Of a DNA stretch of 60,832 nt, positions 18,457 to 27,215 are shown piece after piece. Below the pieces are notes generated by a model. The model saw nothing but the letters and a program-made list of their open reading frames with translations, was not told the origin of the DNA and did no database searches. Source of the stretch: [Eubacterium] yurii (GTDB lineage: Bacteria > Bacillota > Clostridia > Peptostreptococcales > Filifactoraceae); assembly GCA_900167215.1 (NCBI GenBank), contig FUZS01000004.1:1-60832 (forward strand), given 5' to 3'. Both the position numbers and the translations under genes were made by a program. Each line of letters starts with the position of its first letter. The stretch's first letter is position 1.

Positions 18457-19224
18457 ATGGGATTATACGATGAAGTAGTAGAAGTACCCAGGAGAACCAT
18501 GGTTTTATTTTTCGTGGTAGATACTTCAGGTAGTATGAATGGGGCTAAGATAGGCACTGTTAATTCCGCTATCGAGGAAATTGTACCTGAACTTAAGGAT
18601 ATTTCTGAAAAAAATGCTGATGCGCAAATAAAAATTGCAACTCTTGCATTTTCTACAGGAGCTCGTTGGGTAGACAGCGCTCCGGTAGCTGCTGAAAACT
18701 TTCGCTGGAATTATTTGGATGCAAACGGCGTCACAGATTTGGGAGAAGCCTGCATTCAACTTAATGAGAAGCTTTCAAGAAATGCTTTTATGAGTGATGC
18801 TACAGGTTCATTTGCTCCTGCTATCTTTCTTTTGTCGGATGGTGAACCTACAGATAACTACAAGTATGGTTTGGAAAAATTGAAACAAAACAACTGGTAT
18901 AAAAAGGCGATAAAGGTAGCAGTTGCCATAGGTGAGGATGCTAATAAGACTGTTCTTTCAGATTTTACAGGAAACATAGAGTCTGTTATAACAGTGCATA
19001 CACCTGAGGCTTTGAAAAAATGGATTCAGTTTGTGAGCGTTCGTGCTTCTGAAATAGGAAGTAAAAGCTCAAGTACAGGAATTGCTGATTCTTCTGCAAA
19101 CTCAAGCACTGACTCCGCTCCGGATGTTTTCAGTAAACAAGATGAATTTGTAAAGGAAATTCAGGCTCAGACAGCTGATGCGGCTGATTGGAATAATTTA
19201 GATGATGACGGTATACAGTGGTAA
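18457..19224 (+). CDS. TerY-like VWA domain protein
   Basis: A 255-residue von Willebrand A protein. The metal-site motif DTSGS (D22-S26) and the later LLSDGEPTDNY are intact, so a MIDAS metal site is likely. The last 40 residues form an acidic tail (DWNNLDDDGIQW). In the kinase/phosphatase triad it is the probable phosphorylation target or scaffold. It lacks the C-terminal zinc domain that TerY proteins often carry; a separate gene at 22440 encodes just that domain. Confidence 0.88.
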   Translation: MGLYDEVVEVPRRTMVLFFVVDTSGSMNGAKIGTVNSAIEEIVPELKDISEKNADAQIKIATLAFSTGARWVDSAPVAAENFRWNYLDANGVTDLGEACIQLNEKLSRNAFMSDATGSFAPAIFLLSDGEPTDNYKYGLEKLKQNNWYKKAIKVAVAIGEDANKTVLSDFTGNIESVITVHTPEALKKWIQFVSVRASEIGSKSSSTGIADSSANSSTDSAPDVFSKQDEFVKEIQAQTADAADWNNLDDDGIQW

Positions 19225-19242
19225 GATGAGGAGGCATCTTTT

Positions 19243-20601
19243 ATGAATGCAAAATCCTTTAATTTAACTGCTCAGGGTGCAAGTCATATAAAAAAGAATA
19301 AAGAGTGCCAAGATGCTTCATTAAGTTACCAAGATGAGAATTGTGCTATAGCTGTCGTCTGTGACGGACATGGCGGAGACGATTATGTGCGTAGTGCTAT
19401 CGGCTCTAAATTTGCATCTGCTATAGCAAAAAAAAACATACAGAAGTTTTTACTTGGAATGGACAAGGAAAAGTTTTTTTTAAATCCTGATAAGCAGCTT
19501 AAAATTTTGGAAGCGAGCATTATTAGTCATTGGAATGAATCAGTATCAGATTACCACAGCAAACATCCCTTTGATGAAGCAGAGCTTATTGTTGTATCTG
19601 AAAAGGCTAAGAAGAGATACTTAGAGGATGGAAAGATTTGGAGTGCTTACGGTACAACATTGATTGCGGTCGCAATGAATGAAGATTACTGGTTTGCTAT
19701 TCATATAGGTGACGGCAAATGTGTTGCAATCAACCATGCTGGAGAATTCAAGCAACCCATACCTTGGGATCCGAAATGTTTTTTGAATGCCACAACTTCT
19801 ATATGTGATTCAGATGCCATAGATAATTTTAGACATTTTTATTCTGATAAGTTGCCTGCGGCGGTATTTGTAGGATCGGACGGAATAGATGACTGTTTCA
19901 ATAATAATGAACAGTTGTACAATCTTTATAAAACAGTCCTATATTCTTTTGCAACAACTGATTTTAAGGAGGCTTGTGAGGGACTTGCCGATTACCTGCC
20001 GAGATTATCAGCAAAAGGAAGCGGAGATGATGTTTCGATAGCTGCCTTGCTGGACATGGACAGTATATCAGAGCTGTCTATAGTAAAAGACTATGACAAA
20101 AGTAAGGAAAAAGCTAAGCTTGAAGAAAATGCAAGGAAAGAAGCGGAAAAAAATGAAGCTGAAAAAAGACGTGTAGAAGAAGAACGTGCAAAAATTCAGC
20201 ATCAAAATGATACTAAAGCAAGTGAAGAAACTCAAATAATCAGTCCAAAATTTTGTGAAAACTGCGGAGAGCCTATTAAATCAGGTGCAAAGTTTTGTAC
20301 TAATTGTGGAGCTGAAATAAGATGTGTAAAATCAGTGGCACAAGGCATGTTAGATGAACAGAATCTTAAGATTATTAAGATTAACCCGTTTTCATCAGAA
20401 GCTGAGGCTGATGATAATGTTGCTGTCGATAAAGAAGAAATTGACAGTGTGCCTCAATCATCTGCCACTACATCAGATGCTACTTTAAAAGAGGATGCTG
20501 AGCAAGTTAATATTGATGAAGATATCGCTCAGTGTAACGATAATGCGGAAGATGATGACTTGGAAAGTGGAAAGATTCTAAAACAAGAAACGGATATATA
20601 G
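19243..20601 (+). CDS. PP2C-type phosphatase with zinc-ribbon tail
   Basis: A Mn2+/Mg2+-dependent Ser/Thr phosphatase of 452 residues. The metal motifs are KECQDAS (D24), CDGHGG (D41), the YGTT strand, IGDGK, GSDGIDD and GSGDDVS. After the catalytic domain come a charged coiled-coil region (about 288-330) and a double zinc ribbon, FCENCGEPIKSGAKFCTNCG. The acidic C-terminus (DEDIAQCNDNAEDDDLESG) is likely disordered. GAGGAGG precedes the ATG. It should oppose the kinase encoded two genes upstream. Confidence 0.88.
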   Translation: MNAKSFNLTAQGASHIKKNKECQDASLSYQDENCAIAVVCDGHGGDDYVRSAIGSKFASAIAKKNIQKFLLGMDKEKFFLNPDKQLKILEASIISHWNESVSDYHSKHPFDEAELIVVSEKAKKRYLEDGKIWSAYGTTLIAVAMNEDYWFAIHIGDGKCVAINHAGEFKQPIPWDPKCFLNATTSICDSDAIDNFRHFYSDKLPAAVFVGSDGIDDCFNNNEQLYNLYKTVLYSFATTDFKEACEGLADYLPRLSAKGSGDDVSIAALLDMDSISELSIVKDYDKSKEKAKLEENARKEAEKNEAEKRRVEEERAKIQHQNDTKASEETQIISPKFCENCGEPIKSGAKFCTNCGAEIRCVKSVAQGMLDEQNLKIIKINPFSSEAEADDNVAVDKEEIDSVPQSSATTSDATLKEDAEQVNIDEDIAQCNDNAEDDDLESGKILKQETDI

Positions 20602-20662
20602 AAGATTAAATGCAGATATATCGCTGTCTTGAGTGATGTAGCTGCATTTTTTATGGTGAATT

Positions 20663-22201
20663 ATGAAGTGCTCAAAATGTGGGAGACCGTTGGATGTCTC
20701 AAGCAAGATTACAAGTACGAGCTATAGTTGCTCATATTGTGGTGAAATAATGGATATAAGCGGGGAAAGCAAAAAAAATCTTGGGGAAGTTATTGATGAT
20801 ATAATGGCTGATTTTGGAGATAATCTACTTGAAAATCCATTGCGACTCAATGCCTTACTTATGGATTATGCTCCGAATATGGCAAAGGAAAGAAAACTCG
20901 TTATAAATGCACTTAAAGAAGGTATACTTACCCAAGTTAAAAGAGGATTGGACAATAATGAAAAACCTGAGGATGTAGCAAGGAAATGCTCAGCAATGCT
21001 TGTGTCTGATATGTGGATTACAGAAAGTGCCGCTAACTATGCCATAAATGTAATTATGCACTCACTTGGGCATAGCTTAGCTGTAGAACAAAAAAATAAG
21101 TCTGAAACTATGCTTGACAATGATAAAGTACTTATAAAAGGTACATTTTCTTTTGGAGCTGTTGTAAGGAAAGAGGATTTATCAAATTATAGCGCTATAG
21201 GATATAAGGCATTTGCGACAAATAATCAGCTTAGTGAAATAGATATGCCGGATAATATCAGAAAAATATATCCAAAAGCGTTTTTTGCCTGTACTTCACT
21301 TAAGAAAATATCTTTAAGTCCCAAACTTGAAGTAATCGGACAAGGAGCATTTGATGCCTGCAGCCAATTAGAAAATATCATAATAGAAAATAACAAAAAC
21401 TATATGGTTTCAAATGGTTTTTTGATAGATAAAAAAAACAGACTCTTGATGAAAAGTATAAATCAAAAAGCTCCTGTATCTTTAATTAATAACGGTATAA
21501 AGGTCATTTGCAAAAAAGCCTTTGAAAAAACTACAGTAGAGCAGATAAAAATGCCTGCAACTGTTTCAAATATTGAAGAAGATGCATTTTACCTTACTAT
21601 GAGATTGCAAGATATCACTGTAGATCCTGCAAATAAAGATTACAGAAGTATTGATGGAGTATTGCACAGTCGAGATGTTAAGAAGCTCATAAAATATCCG
21701 CAAGGTAAAAGTAATGGCTCCTATTATCTGGAAGATGAGGTAGAAAAGATAGAAAAAAAAGCCTTCAGCTATGCATATAAATTGCGCTCCGTTACTTTTG
21801 CAGGAAATCTAAGGGAAATTGGGGAAAGAGCCTTTGAGTATTGTGTAGGAATAGAAAATATAATGCTCCCCATAAGTGTAGAGCTTATAGGAGATATGGC
21901 TTTTCAATATTGTGAAAATCTCTTCAGCATTATGTTACCACAAGGCATTATAAGAATAGGAGACGGAGCTTTTTTGGGATGTAAAAAACTTAAGACGCTC
22001 AGCATTCCAAGAAGTGTAGAAGAAATTGGAAGTATGGCATTTGCAGCTTGTAGAGAACTATCAAAGGTGGTCATTCAAGAAAATGTGAAGTTTATAGATA
22101 ATAATGCATTTAAGGACTGTCCTAATGTTGAAATTTCTGTTAAGGCAAATGACTATGTCGCAAACTATTGTAGGATGCATGGAATAAAATTATCTCCATA
22201 A
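20663..22201 (+). CDS. Zinc-ribbon plus BspA-type leucine-rich repeat protein
   Basis: 512 residues. The N-terminus is a zinc ribbon (CSKCGRPL and CSYCGEI). Residues about 50-150 are a helical region. From about 165 on there are repeated LRR_5/BspA-type units of the form FxxCxxLxxIxLPxxxxxIGxxAF (for example FEYCVGIENIMLP). No signal peptide is present, so unlike most BspA proteins it should be cytoplasmic and may act as a protein-interaction platform for the Ter signalling proteins. Spacing from the phosphatase is 61 bp with a modest GGTGA site. Confidence 0.82.
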   Translation: MKCSKCGRPLDVSSKITSTSYSCSYCGEIMDISGESKKNLGEVIDDIMADFGDNLLENPLRLNALLMDYAPNMAKERKLVINALKEGILTQVKRGLDNNEKPEDVARKCSAMLVSDMWITESAANYAINVIMHSLGHSLAVEQKNKSETMLDNDKVLIKGTFSFGAVVRKEDLSNYSAIGYKAFATNNQLSEIDMPDNIRKIYPKAFFACTSLKKISLSPKLEVIGQGAFDACSQLENIIIENNKNYMVSNGFLIDKKNRLLMKSINQKAPVSLINNGIKVICKKAFEKTTVEQIKMPATVSNIEEDAFYLTMRLQDITVDPANKDYRSIDGVLHSRDVKKLIKYPQGKSNGSYYLEDEVEKIEKKAFSYAYKLRSVTFAGNLREIGERAFEYCVGIENIMLPISVELIGDMAFQYCENLFSIMLPQGIIRIGDGAFLGCKKLKTLSIPRSVEEIGSMAFAACRELSKVVIQENVKFIDNNAFKDCPNVEISVKANDYVANYCRMHGIKLSP

Positions 22202-22239
22202 TAGAGAAGAGTTTAACAATCTGTCGATGCAAAATATTT

Positions 22240-22363
22240 ATACGAAATTCTAATAGAATAATGGATAAAATATTTTTAGTGCATTTATGATAAAGTCATC
22301 AATCAGAAATTTTTTTAAAAACTATTTACGAAGAGTATCCATAGATAAAATAGATAATAGTAT
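22240..22363 (+). repeat. Element A copy (124 bp)
   Basis: ATACGAAATTCTAATAGAAT at the left end and GATAATAGTAT at the right end, with TTTATGATAAAGTCAT inside. It lies between the LRR gene and the TerY_C gene in the Ter island. Confidence 0.8.
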
Positions 22364-22439
22364 TAGTAAGTTCTATCTATTATTCTAATAAATATTAGTA
22401 TCATTGCTAAGTCATGGAAGATAGTAGGAGGAAATGTAC

Positions 22440-22805
22440 ATGAGAGAAGATGTCAGAGAAGCAAGTGTTGTTCTGGCGAAGTGCCGTAAATCTCATAGGA
22501 CTTACGGTATTCGAATTGAAAGAAGAACAGATAATGTATGGTATTGTACCTGGGCATTTCCTATTACTGAGAAAGAGGCTTCCAATGAGGGCTATGGAAA
22601 CACGATGATATCAGGTAAGGTTGCTGTTGATCCCAATTATCCGGGATGCCCATATTGTGGTGGTCATGTATGGGTAAACTGCAGTTACTGCGGTAAGTTG
22701 ACATGTTGGGAAAATGGTGAGAAGTCCTTTAAATGTGCATGGTGTGGTAGTACAGGTGAATTGGTTGCAGCTGAAGACTTTGACCTCAAAGGCATAGGGT
22801 ATTAA
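22440..22805 (+). CDS. Stand-alone TerY_C-type zinc-binding protein
   Basis: A 121-residue protein built of cysteine pairs: CPYCGG, CSYCGKLTCW and KCAWCG, preceded by YGIRIERR and WAFPITEKEASNEGYG. This is the pattern of the zinc domain usually found fused to the C-terminus of TerY VWA proteins. Here it is a separate gene, and the VWA protein of this island lacks it. The ATG at 22440 is eight bases after AGGAGG; an ATG at 22434 is too close to that site. Confidence 0.82.
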   Translation: MREDVREASVVLAKCRKSHRTYGIRIERRTDNVWYCTWAFPITEKEASNEGYGNTMISGKVAVDPNYPGCPYCGGHVWVNCSYCGKLTCWENGEKSFKCAWCGSTGELVAAEDFDLKGIGY

Positions 22806-22886
22806 TCTTTATATAGATTTTCTTGGACTGATATGAAAGATAGAGTTAGATTGGGTCTATCCTTGTATGTCATCGAAAGTATGTTA

Positions 22887-23010
22887 ATACTAAAACCTAA
22901 TAAAAGAGTGGATAAAATATTTTCAGTAAATTTATAATAGAGTCATTAATTATATATTTTTTTAAAAGTAACTGATGAACAATATCCATAGATTAAATAG
23001 ATAATAGTAT
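22887..23010 (+). repeat. Element A copy (124 bp)
   Basis: ATACTAAAACCTAATAAAAG to AGATAATAGTAT, with TTTATAATAGAGTCATTAAT inside. It lies between the TerY_C and transglutaminase genes, same orientation as the genes. Confidence 0.8.
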
Positions 23011-23092
23011 AAGCAAGATATAACAGTGATTATCGATGACGACAGATGGACTCTTGGTATGGAGGATACTTCAGGAGAAGGATGCATGATAG

Positions 23093-24145
23093 ATGAGGAA
23101 TGAAAGATATTATTATAGCATTATGTCATCTGAGGAGAAAAAGGCCTATAAGATGATTTTTGAAGGATTGAAAATGCGTGCTTTTAATATTGTAGTGTCC
23201 TTATATTTGACGCTTGAGGAAGTTCAGGAAGTATATATAAAAGTATTGTATGATAATCCGCTATTTTATTATATCAACCAGACTGTGATAAGGATGCAGG
23301 GAAATCCGGGCTACTGGATTTTATTACCTGAGTATTTATATACGAACAATGAAATTAACCGTATAAATGTTGAAATTAGGCATGTTGTAAATAAGGTGAA
23401 GCTAAAGGCGGATACATTTAGAAATGATGAGTTCAGACTGGTAAAATGTCTGCATGACAGTGTAGTAAAAAGCGTCGCCTACGACTATGATTCCCTAAAA
23501 AAGAAGGATAGTTTCAATGCTCATTCGATAGTTGGTGCTTTTTTAGACAGAAAGGCTGTATGTGAGGGTATTGCCAAAGCATTTAAGCTTTTGTGCAATG
23601 AGTATGGCATTAAGTGTATAGTGGTACTGGGAAAGGCAGATAAAGATGCTAATTTTGATGAGGAGAGTTATCATGCGTGGAATTTGGTGAAAATAGGAGA
23701 TGAATCCTACCATGTTGACGTAACTTGGGACAACCTTTACGATGAGGACTTTCGACATATCAGCTATGACTACTTCAATCTGACTACAAAGGATATATTG
23801 CTTGATCATCAACCTATGGATGAACTTCCTATATGTGAGGCAACAAGGCTTAACTATTTTTATAGTACAGGCAGTTTTGTCAGTACATATGAAGAATTGG
23901 TAAAGCTGATAGAAGAAAGGATTGAGGCAAAAGAAATTGCTTTTAAGGCGTCTAAGGACAAAGGCTTCTTTTTGAAATCAGAGGAGTTAAAAGATAAGAC
24001 CGTCGTAGCTTTAATGCATGTAATGTTCTCAAAAAATAAAGTTAGGAGCTTTAAGCTGTTATTCAATGAAATGCATAACATTGGAAAGATAATATTTATG
24101 AGAGAGCCTAAGAAGAAAATAGATTTAACAAAACACACTGTATGA
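23093..24145 (+). CDS. Transglutaminase-like cysteine peptidase-fold protein
   Basis: 350 residues. The central part (about 110-235) is a transglutaminase-like fold with the presumed catalytic Cys in KAVCEGIAKAF, the His in YHAWNLVKIG and the Asp in YHVDVTWD, spaced as in the family. The flanking N- and C-terminal parts are helical and not recognised. No signal peptide, so it acts in the cytoplasm, perhaps cleaving or cross-linking a protein of the Ter system; the target is unknown. The ribosome binding site is weak (AGGAGAAGGATG some distance upstream). Confidence 0.78.
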   Translation: MRNERYYYSIMSSEEKKAYKMIFEGLKMRAFNIVVSLYLTLEEVQEVYIKVLYDNPLFYYINQTVIRMQGNPGYWILLPEYLYTNNEINRINVEIRHVVNKVKLKADTFRNDEFRLVKCLHDSVVKSVAYDYDSLKKKDSFNAHSIVGAFLDRKAVCEGIAKAFKLLCNEYGIKCIVVLGKADKDANFDEESYHAWNLVKIGDESYHVDVTWDNLYDEDFRHISYDYFNLTTKDILLDHQPMDELPICEATRLNYFYSTGSFVSTYEELVKLIEERIEAKEIAFKASKDKGFFLKSEELKDKTVVALMHVMFSKNKVRSFKLLFNEMHNIGKIIFMREPKKKIDLTKHTV

Positions 24146-24159
24146 ATGGAGTTATAAAG

Positions 24160-25161
24160 ATGGTAAAGCTATGGTTCAACCACTGGTTTAGTACAGCGAG
24201 AAATATAATTGAATTAATTCGGGAGAACAATCCCAACCTATATGTAATAGGGACTAATGAAAACCCATACTCTGTGATTAAAGGCGTGTGTGATGAATGG
24301 TATCAGGAACCGACGCTAAAGGGAGAAAAATACGTAGAATTCTGTCTTGATTTTTGCAATGCACATGGAATTGATGTGTTCATACCAAAAAGAGAAATGT
24401 TGAAGATAAGTCAACAGCGGAAAAATTTTGAAGATATTGGTGTCAAGGTGATGGTGGACAGCTATCAAATACTCTCTGTTCTTAATCATAAGGAAGCAGC
24501 CTATGAATATTTCAAAAACAATGAGATAGGTTTGGTACCTGATTATGATATAGTTACTACTTTAGCAGATTTTATAAATGCATATGAGAAACTAAAATCA
24601 AAATATGAGCAGGTATGTTTTAAGTTTTCTATGGACGAAGGAGGCAGGAGTTTTAGGTTAATTGATAATCAGCGAAACGATTATTTGTCCTTATTTAAAA
24701 ATCAAAATATGAGAATTACTCTTGATGATGTGTTGTATGCACTTTCTGAGAGGGAAACTTTTGATCCGATTATGATTATGCCGTTTTTGCCTGATGATGA
24801 GATTAGTGTTGATTGCCTTGAGACAGGGCAAGGGCTGATAACACTTCCACGAGTGAAGGGGCGTTACAATTATGAAACTCTCAGTTATGATGATGATATT
24901 CTTGAACTTTGTAAGATCTTTCAAAGCAAGGCAAAGCTTAAATGCCCGTACAACATACAGTTCAAATATCTTAACAAAGTTCCTTATTTCCTTGAGGTAA
25001 ATACCAGAATGTCAGGCGGAATACACATGGCTTGCCATGCAAGTGGGGTAAATATTCCTCAAATTGCACTTAATAAATTGTTTGGTAAGGAATCTGAATG
25101 GTTTGATAAACGTGAAACTAAGATTATTGCTCAGATATTGCAGGCTATAACTATAAAATAA
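24160..25161 (+). CDS. Ter-associated ATP-grasp ligase
   Basis: About 333 residues of ATP-grasp architecture: an N-terminal pre-ATP-grasp part (GTNENPYSVIKG), the ATP-binding lysine strand CFKFSMDEGGRSFR, and the metal-site strand PYFLEVNTRMSGG. Such enzymes join a carboxylate to an amine or thiol. Starting at 24142 would give an ATGA overlap with the previous gene but has no ribosome binding site; the ATG at 24160 (MVKLWFNHW) has GGAG eight bases upstream and is preferred. It belongs with the HAD, CitE-like and phosphoribosyltransferase genes that accompany Ter clusters. Confidence 0.85.
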   Translation: MVKLWFNHWFSTARNIIELIRENNPNLYVIGTNENPYSVIKGVCDEWYQEPTLKGEKYVEFCLDFCNAHGIDVFIPKREMLKISQQRKNFEDIGVKVMVDSYQILSVLNHKEAAYEYFKNNEIGLVPDYDIVTTLADFINAYEKLKSKYEQVCFKFSMDEGGRSFRLIDNQRNDYLSLFKNQNMRITLDDVLYALSERETFDPIMIMPFLPDDEISVDCLETGQGLITLPRVKGRYNYETLSYDDDILELCKIFQSKAKLKCPYNIQFKYLNKVPYFLEVNTRMSGGIHMACHASGVNIPQIALNKLFGKESEWFDKRETKIIAQILQAITIK

Positions 25162-25448
25162 GCTAATTTGTACTGTTTTCAATATTTATGAATAAAAGAT
25201 ACAAAATTCAGCCAATCTAAGGATTTTACTTTGTAAAGAAAGCTTTTTTGACATAATATGCATAGTTAAGTTTATCTTACAATTGGAGAAATCTATATCT
25301 TTGAAAGTTTAACTTATACTAAAAAGCAGTTAAAAAGCTATTGAAAATCTCTACCATGTATAGAGTCATTTAAAATGACTGCTTGACATTATAAACAGTG
25401 ATTAGTATTAAAGTATGTTGATAGAGTTTAATTGGGGGAGTAATAATT
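25162..25448. other. Spacer with a degenerate element B
   Basis: 25316-25409 reads as a reverse, shortened element B: ATACTAAAAAGCAGTTAAAA at the left and CATTATAAACAGTGATTAGT at the right. The remainder is unstructured and non-coding. Confidence 0.45.
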
Positions 25449-26207
25449 TTGAGTGTTTTTTTTACTGATTTGGACAATACCCTTATTTATTCGCATAAGA
25501 GAGAAATCGGGGAAGAAAAGACTGTTGTTGAATATTTGGACGGCAGACAACAGAGTTTTATGACAAATTATACGTATAAGTATCTAAAAAATGCTAAGTG
25601 GCTTGATATAGTGCCTGTTACAACAAGGATAGATACACAGTTTAAGCGTATTACCTGTATGAATGAACTTAATATAAAAGAGGCTATAGTAGGTAATGGA
25701 GGGATGTTGCTGCTTAATGGCAATGAGGATGAAGAGTGGTCAGCAAAGACTTTGGATATAGCAAGTAAACAGATCTCCTCGCTTGATAAAATTGAAGCAA
25801 AACTCAGGAATGATTATCCTTTGGCAGTTATTTATAGACCGATCCCATATATGCTATATCTTAGACGTGATTCTCAAAGCGATATATTTAATAGGCTTGA
25901 AGTCTATGCAAAGGAGATGGATTTGACATTTCAGCAAGCTCATAGAAAATTATACCTTTTTTGCAAGGGCATAGATAAAGGCAAAGCAGTGGAAAGATAT
26001 AAAAAAAGAAGGGGAGTAAGTATTGATGTTGCCGCCGGAGATGATATTATGGACATACCCATGTTGAATTTGGCAAGATTTGCTTTTGCTTCTGAAAAAA
26101 TAGCTCCTTATGTCAAAAATGAGAACTTATTTGTTTTTGAGGGAGAACTTATTTCTGATAGAATTTGTGATGAACTCCAGAGGCTTCATATCTCTGGCAA
26201 AATATAA
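25449..26207 (+). CDS. HAD-family phosphatase (Ter-associated)
   Basis: 252 residues with the HAD motif I FFTDLDNTL (nucleophile D7, acid D9), a cap region, and the motif III/IV segment KGKAVERYKKRRG then AAGDDIMDIPML. The start is TTG, with GGGGGAG eight bases upstream and no better ATG. It most resembles Cof-type sugar or nucleotide phosphatases. In the Ter island it may process the product of the phosphoribosyltransferase or ATP-grasp steps; the substrate is unknown. Confidence 0.85.
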   Translation: MSVFFTDLDNTLIYSHKREIGEEKTVVEYLDGRQQSFMTNYTYKYLKNAKWLDIVPVTTRIDTQFKRITCMNELNIKEAIVGNGGMLLLNGNEDEEWSAKTLDIASKQISSLDKIEAKLRNDYPLAVIYRPIPYMLYLRRDSQSDIFNRLEVYAKEMDLTFQQAHRKLYLFCKGIDKGKAVERYKKRRGVSIDVAAGDDIMDIPMLNLARFAFASEKIAPYVKNENLFVFEGELISDRICDELQRLHISGKI

Positions 26208-26226
26208 TTGTTAAGGAGAGGCAAGA

Positions 26227-27192
26227 ATGATACATGATATAAAGGAAAAGTATAGTGTAGGGGCTCTTTTGTATTCCCCGGCTTTAAATGAGAAAGTAGC
26301 AGATGACGTCGTAAATAATAAGTATGGACAGCAGTATTCACTGGCATTGTGTCTTGAAGATACTATAGCGGATAACAGCATAGAGGTAGCAGAACAAAAG
26401 CTTGAGGAAACTTTGAAGAAAATCCATTTTGAAATTGGAAATAAGCAGTTCTTCCTGCCTAAAATCTTCATCAGAGTCAGAACAGCTCAACAGATGAGCA
26501 GGCTTCATAATGACTTTGAGCCCTATGCAGATATAATTCAAGGCTATGTCTTTCCAAAGTACTCTTTGACAAGTGCTGATGCCTTTAATGAGGCTGTTAA
26601 GGAGATAAACAGCAGATCAAAAAAGAAAGTATATATGATGCCTATATTGGAAAGTTCAGATATAGTAGAGTATGCAAGTAGACGTGAAGTCTTGTCAAAA
26701 CTGAAGGAGAAGATTGATTCAGTAAAAGAATATGTGCTCAATATAAGAGTAGGAGGGAATGATTTTTGCAATCAGTTTGCTGCAAGAAGACATTATGATG
26801 AGACTATTTACGATATCCTACCTATATCTCAGCTACTTGGAGATATATTAACTGCCTTTTCGAGAGAATATGTAGTTTCCGGACCTGTATGGGAATTTTT
26901 TTCCAGCGATAATGATGAATGGAAAAAAGGTCTTCAAAATGAACTTAAGTATGATAAACTTAACGGCTTCATAGGAAAGACAGTAATTCATCCAAAACAA
27001 GTCAGTGTAGTAAATGAGGCTTTGAAAGTGTCACTAAAAGATTATGAAGATGCCAAGGAAATTTTAAACTGGGATGACAGCGGATTGCAAGTTGGAAAGA
27101 GCTTTGGCGGTGAAAGAATGAACGAGGTTAAAACTCACATTAATTGGGCATATAAGATGGTTGCTTTGGCAGAAATATATGGTGTGCTCTGA
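26227..27192 (+). CDS. HpcH/HpaI (CitE-like) aldolase/lyase
   Basis: A TIM-barrel C-C lyase of 321 residues in the CitE/HpcH family. The visible features are LALCLEDTIAD with metal-site acids, the arginine strand IFIRVRT, YMMPILESSD, and the late GKTVIHPKQVSVVNEA typical of CitE proteins. AAGGAGAGG precedes the ATG. CitE-like lyases are standard members of the Ter biosynthetic module; the substrate here is not known. Confidence 0.87.
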   Translation: MIHDIKEKYSVGALLYSPALNEKVADDVVNNKYGQQYSLALCLEDTIADNSIEVAEQKLEETLKKIHFEIGNKQFFLPKIFIRVRTAQQMSRLHNDFEPYADIIQGYVFPKYSLTSADAFNEAVKEINSRSKKKVYMMPILESSDIVEYASRREVLSKLKEKIDSVKEYVLNIRVGGNDFCNQFAARRHYDETIYDILPISQLLGDILTAFSREYVVSGPVWEFFSSDNDEWKKGLQNELKYDKLNGFIGKTVIHPKQVSVVNEALKVSLKDYEDAKEILNWDDSGLQVGKSFGGERMNEVKTHINWAYKMVALAEIYGVL

Positions 27193-27215
27193 TTAAAGTA
27201 GCTTAGGAGGATGTA

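Noticed and set aside
11863-22805. Calling the island a tellurite-resistance operon
   Set aside because: TerC, the hallmark of tellurite resistance clusters, is absent from the window, and Ter families occur widely in stress and defence contexts; resistance to tellurite is not supported by sequence.
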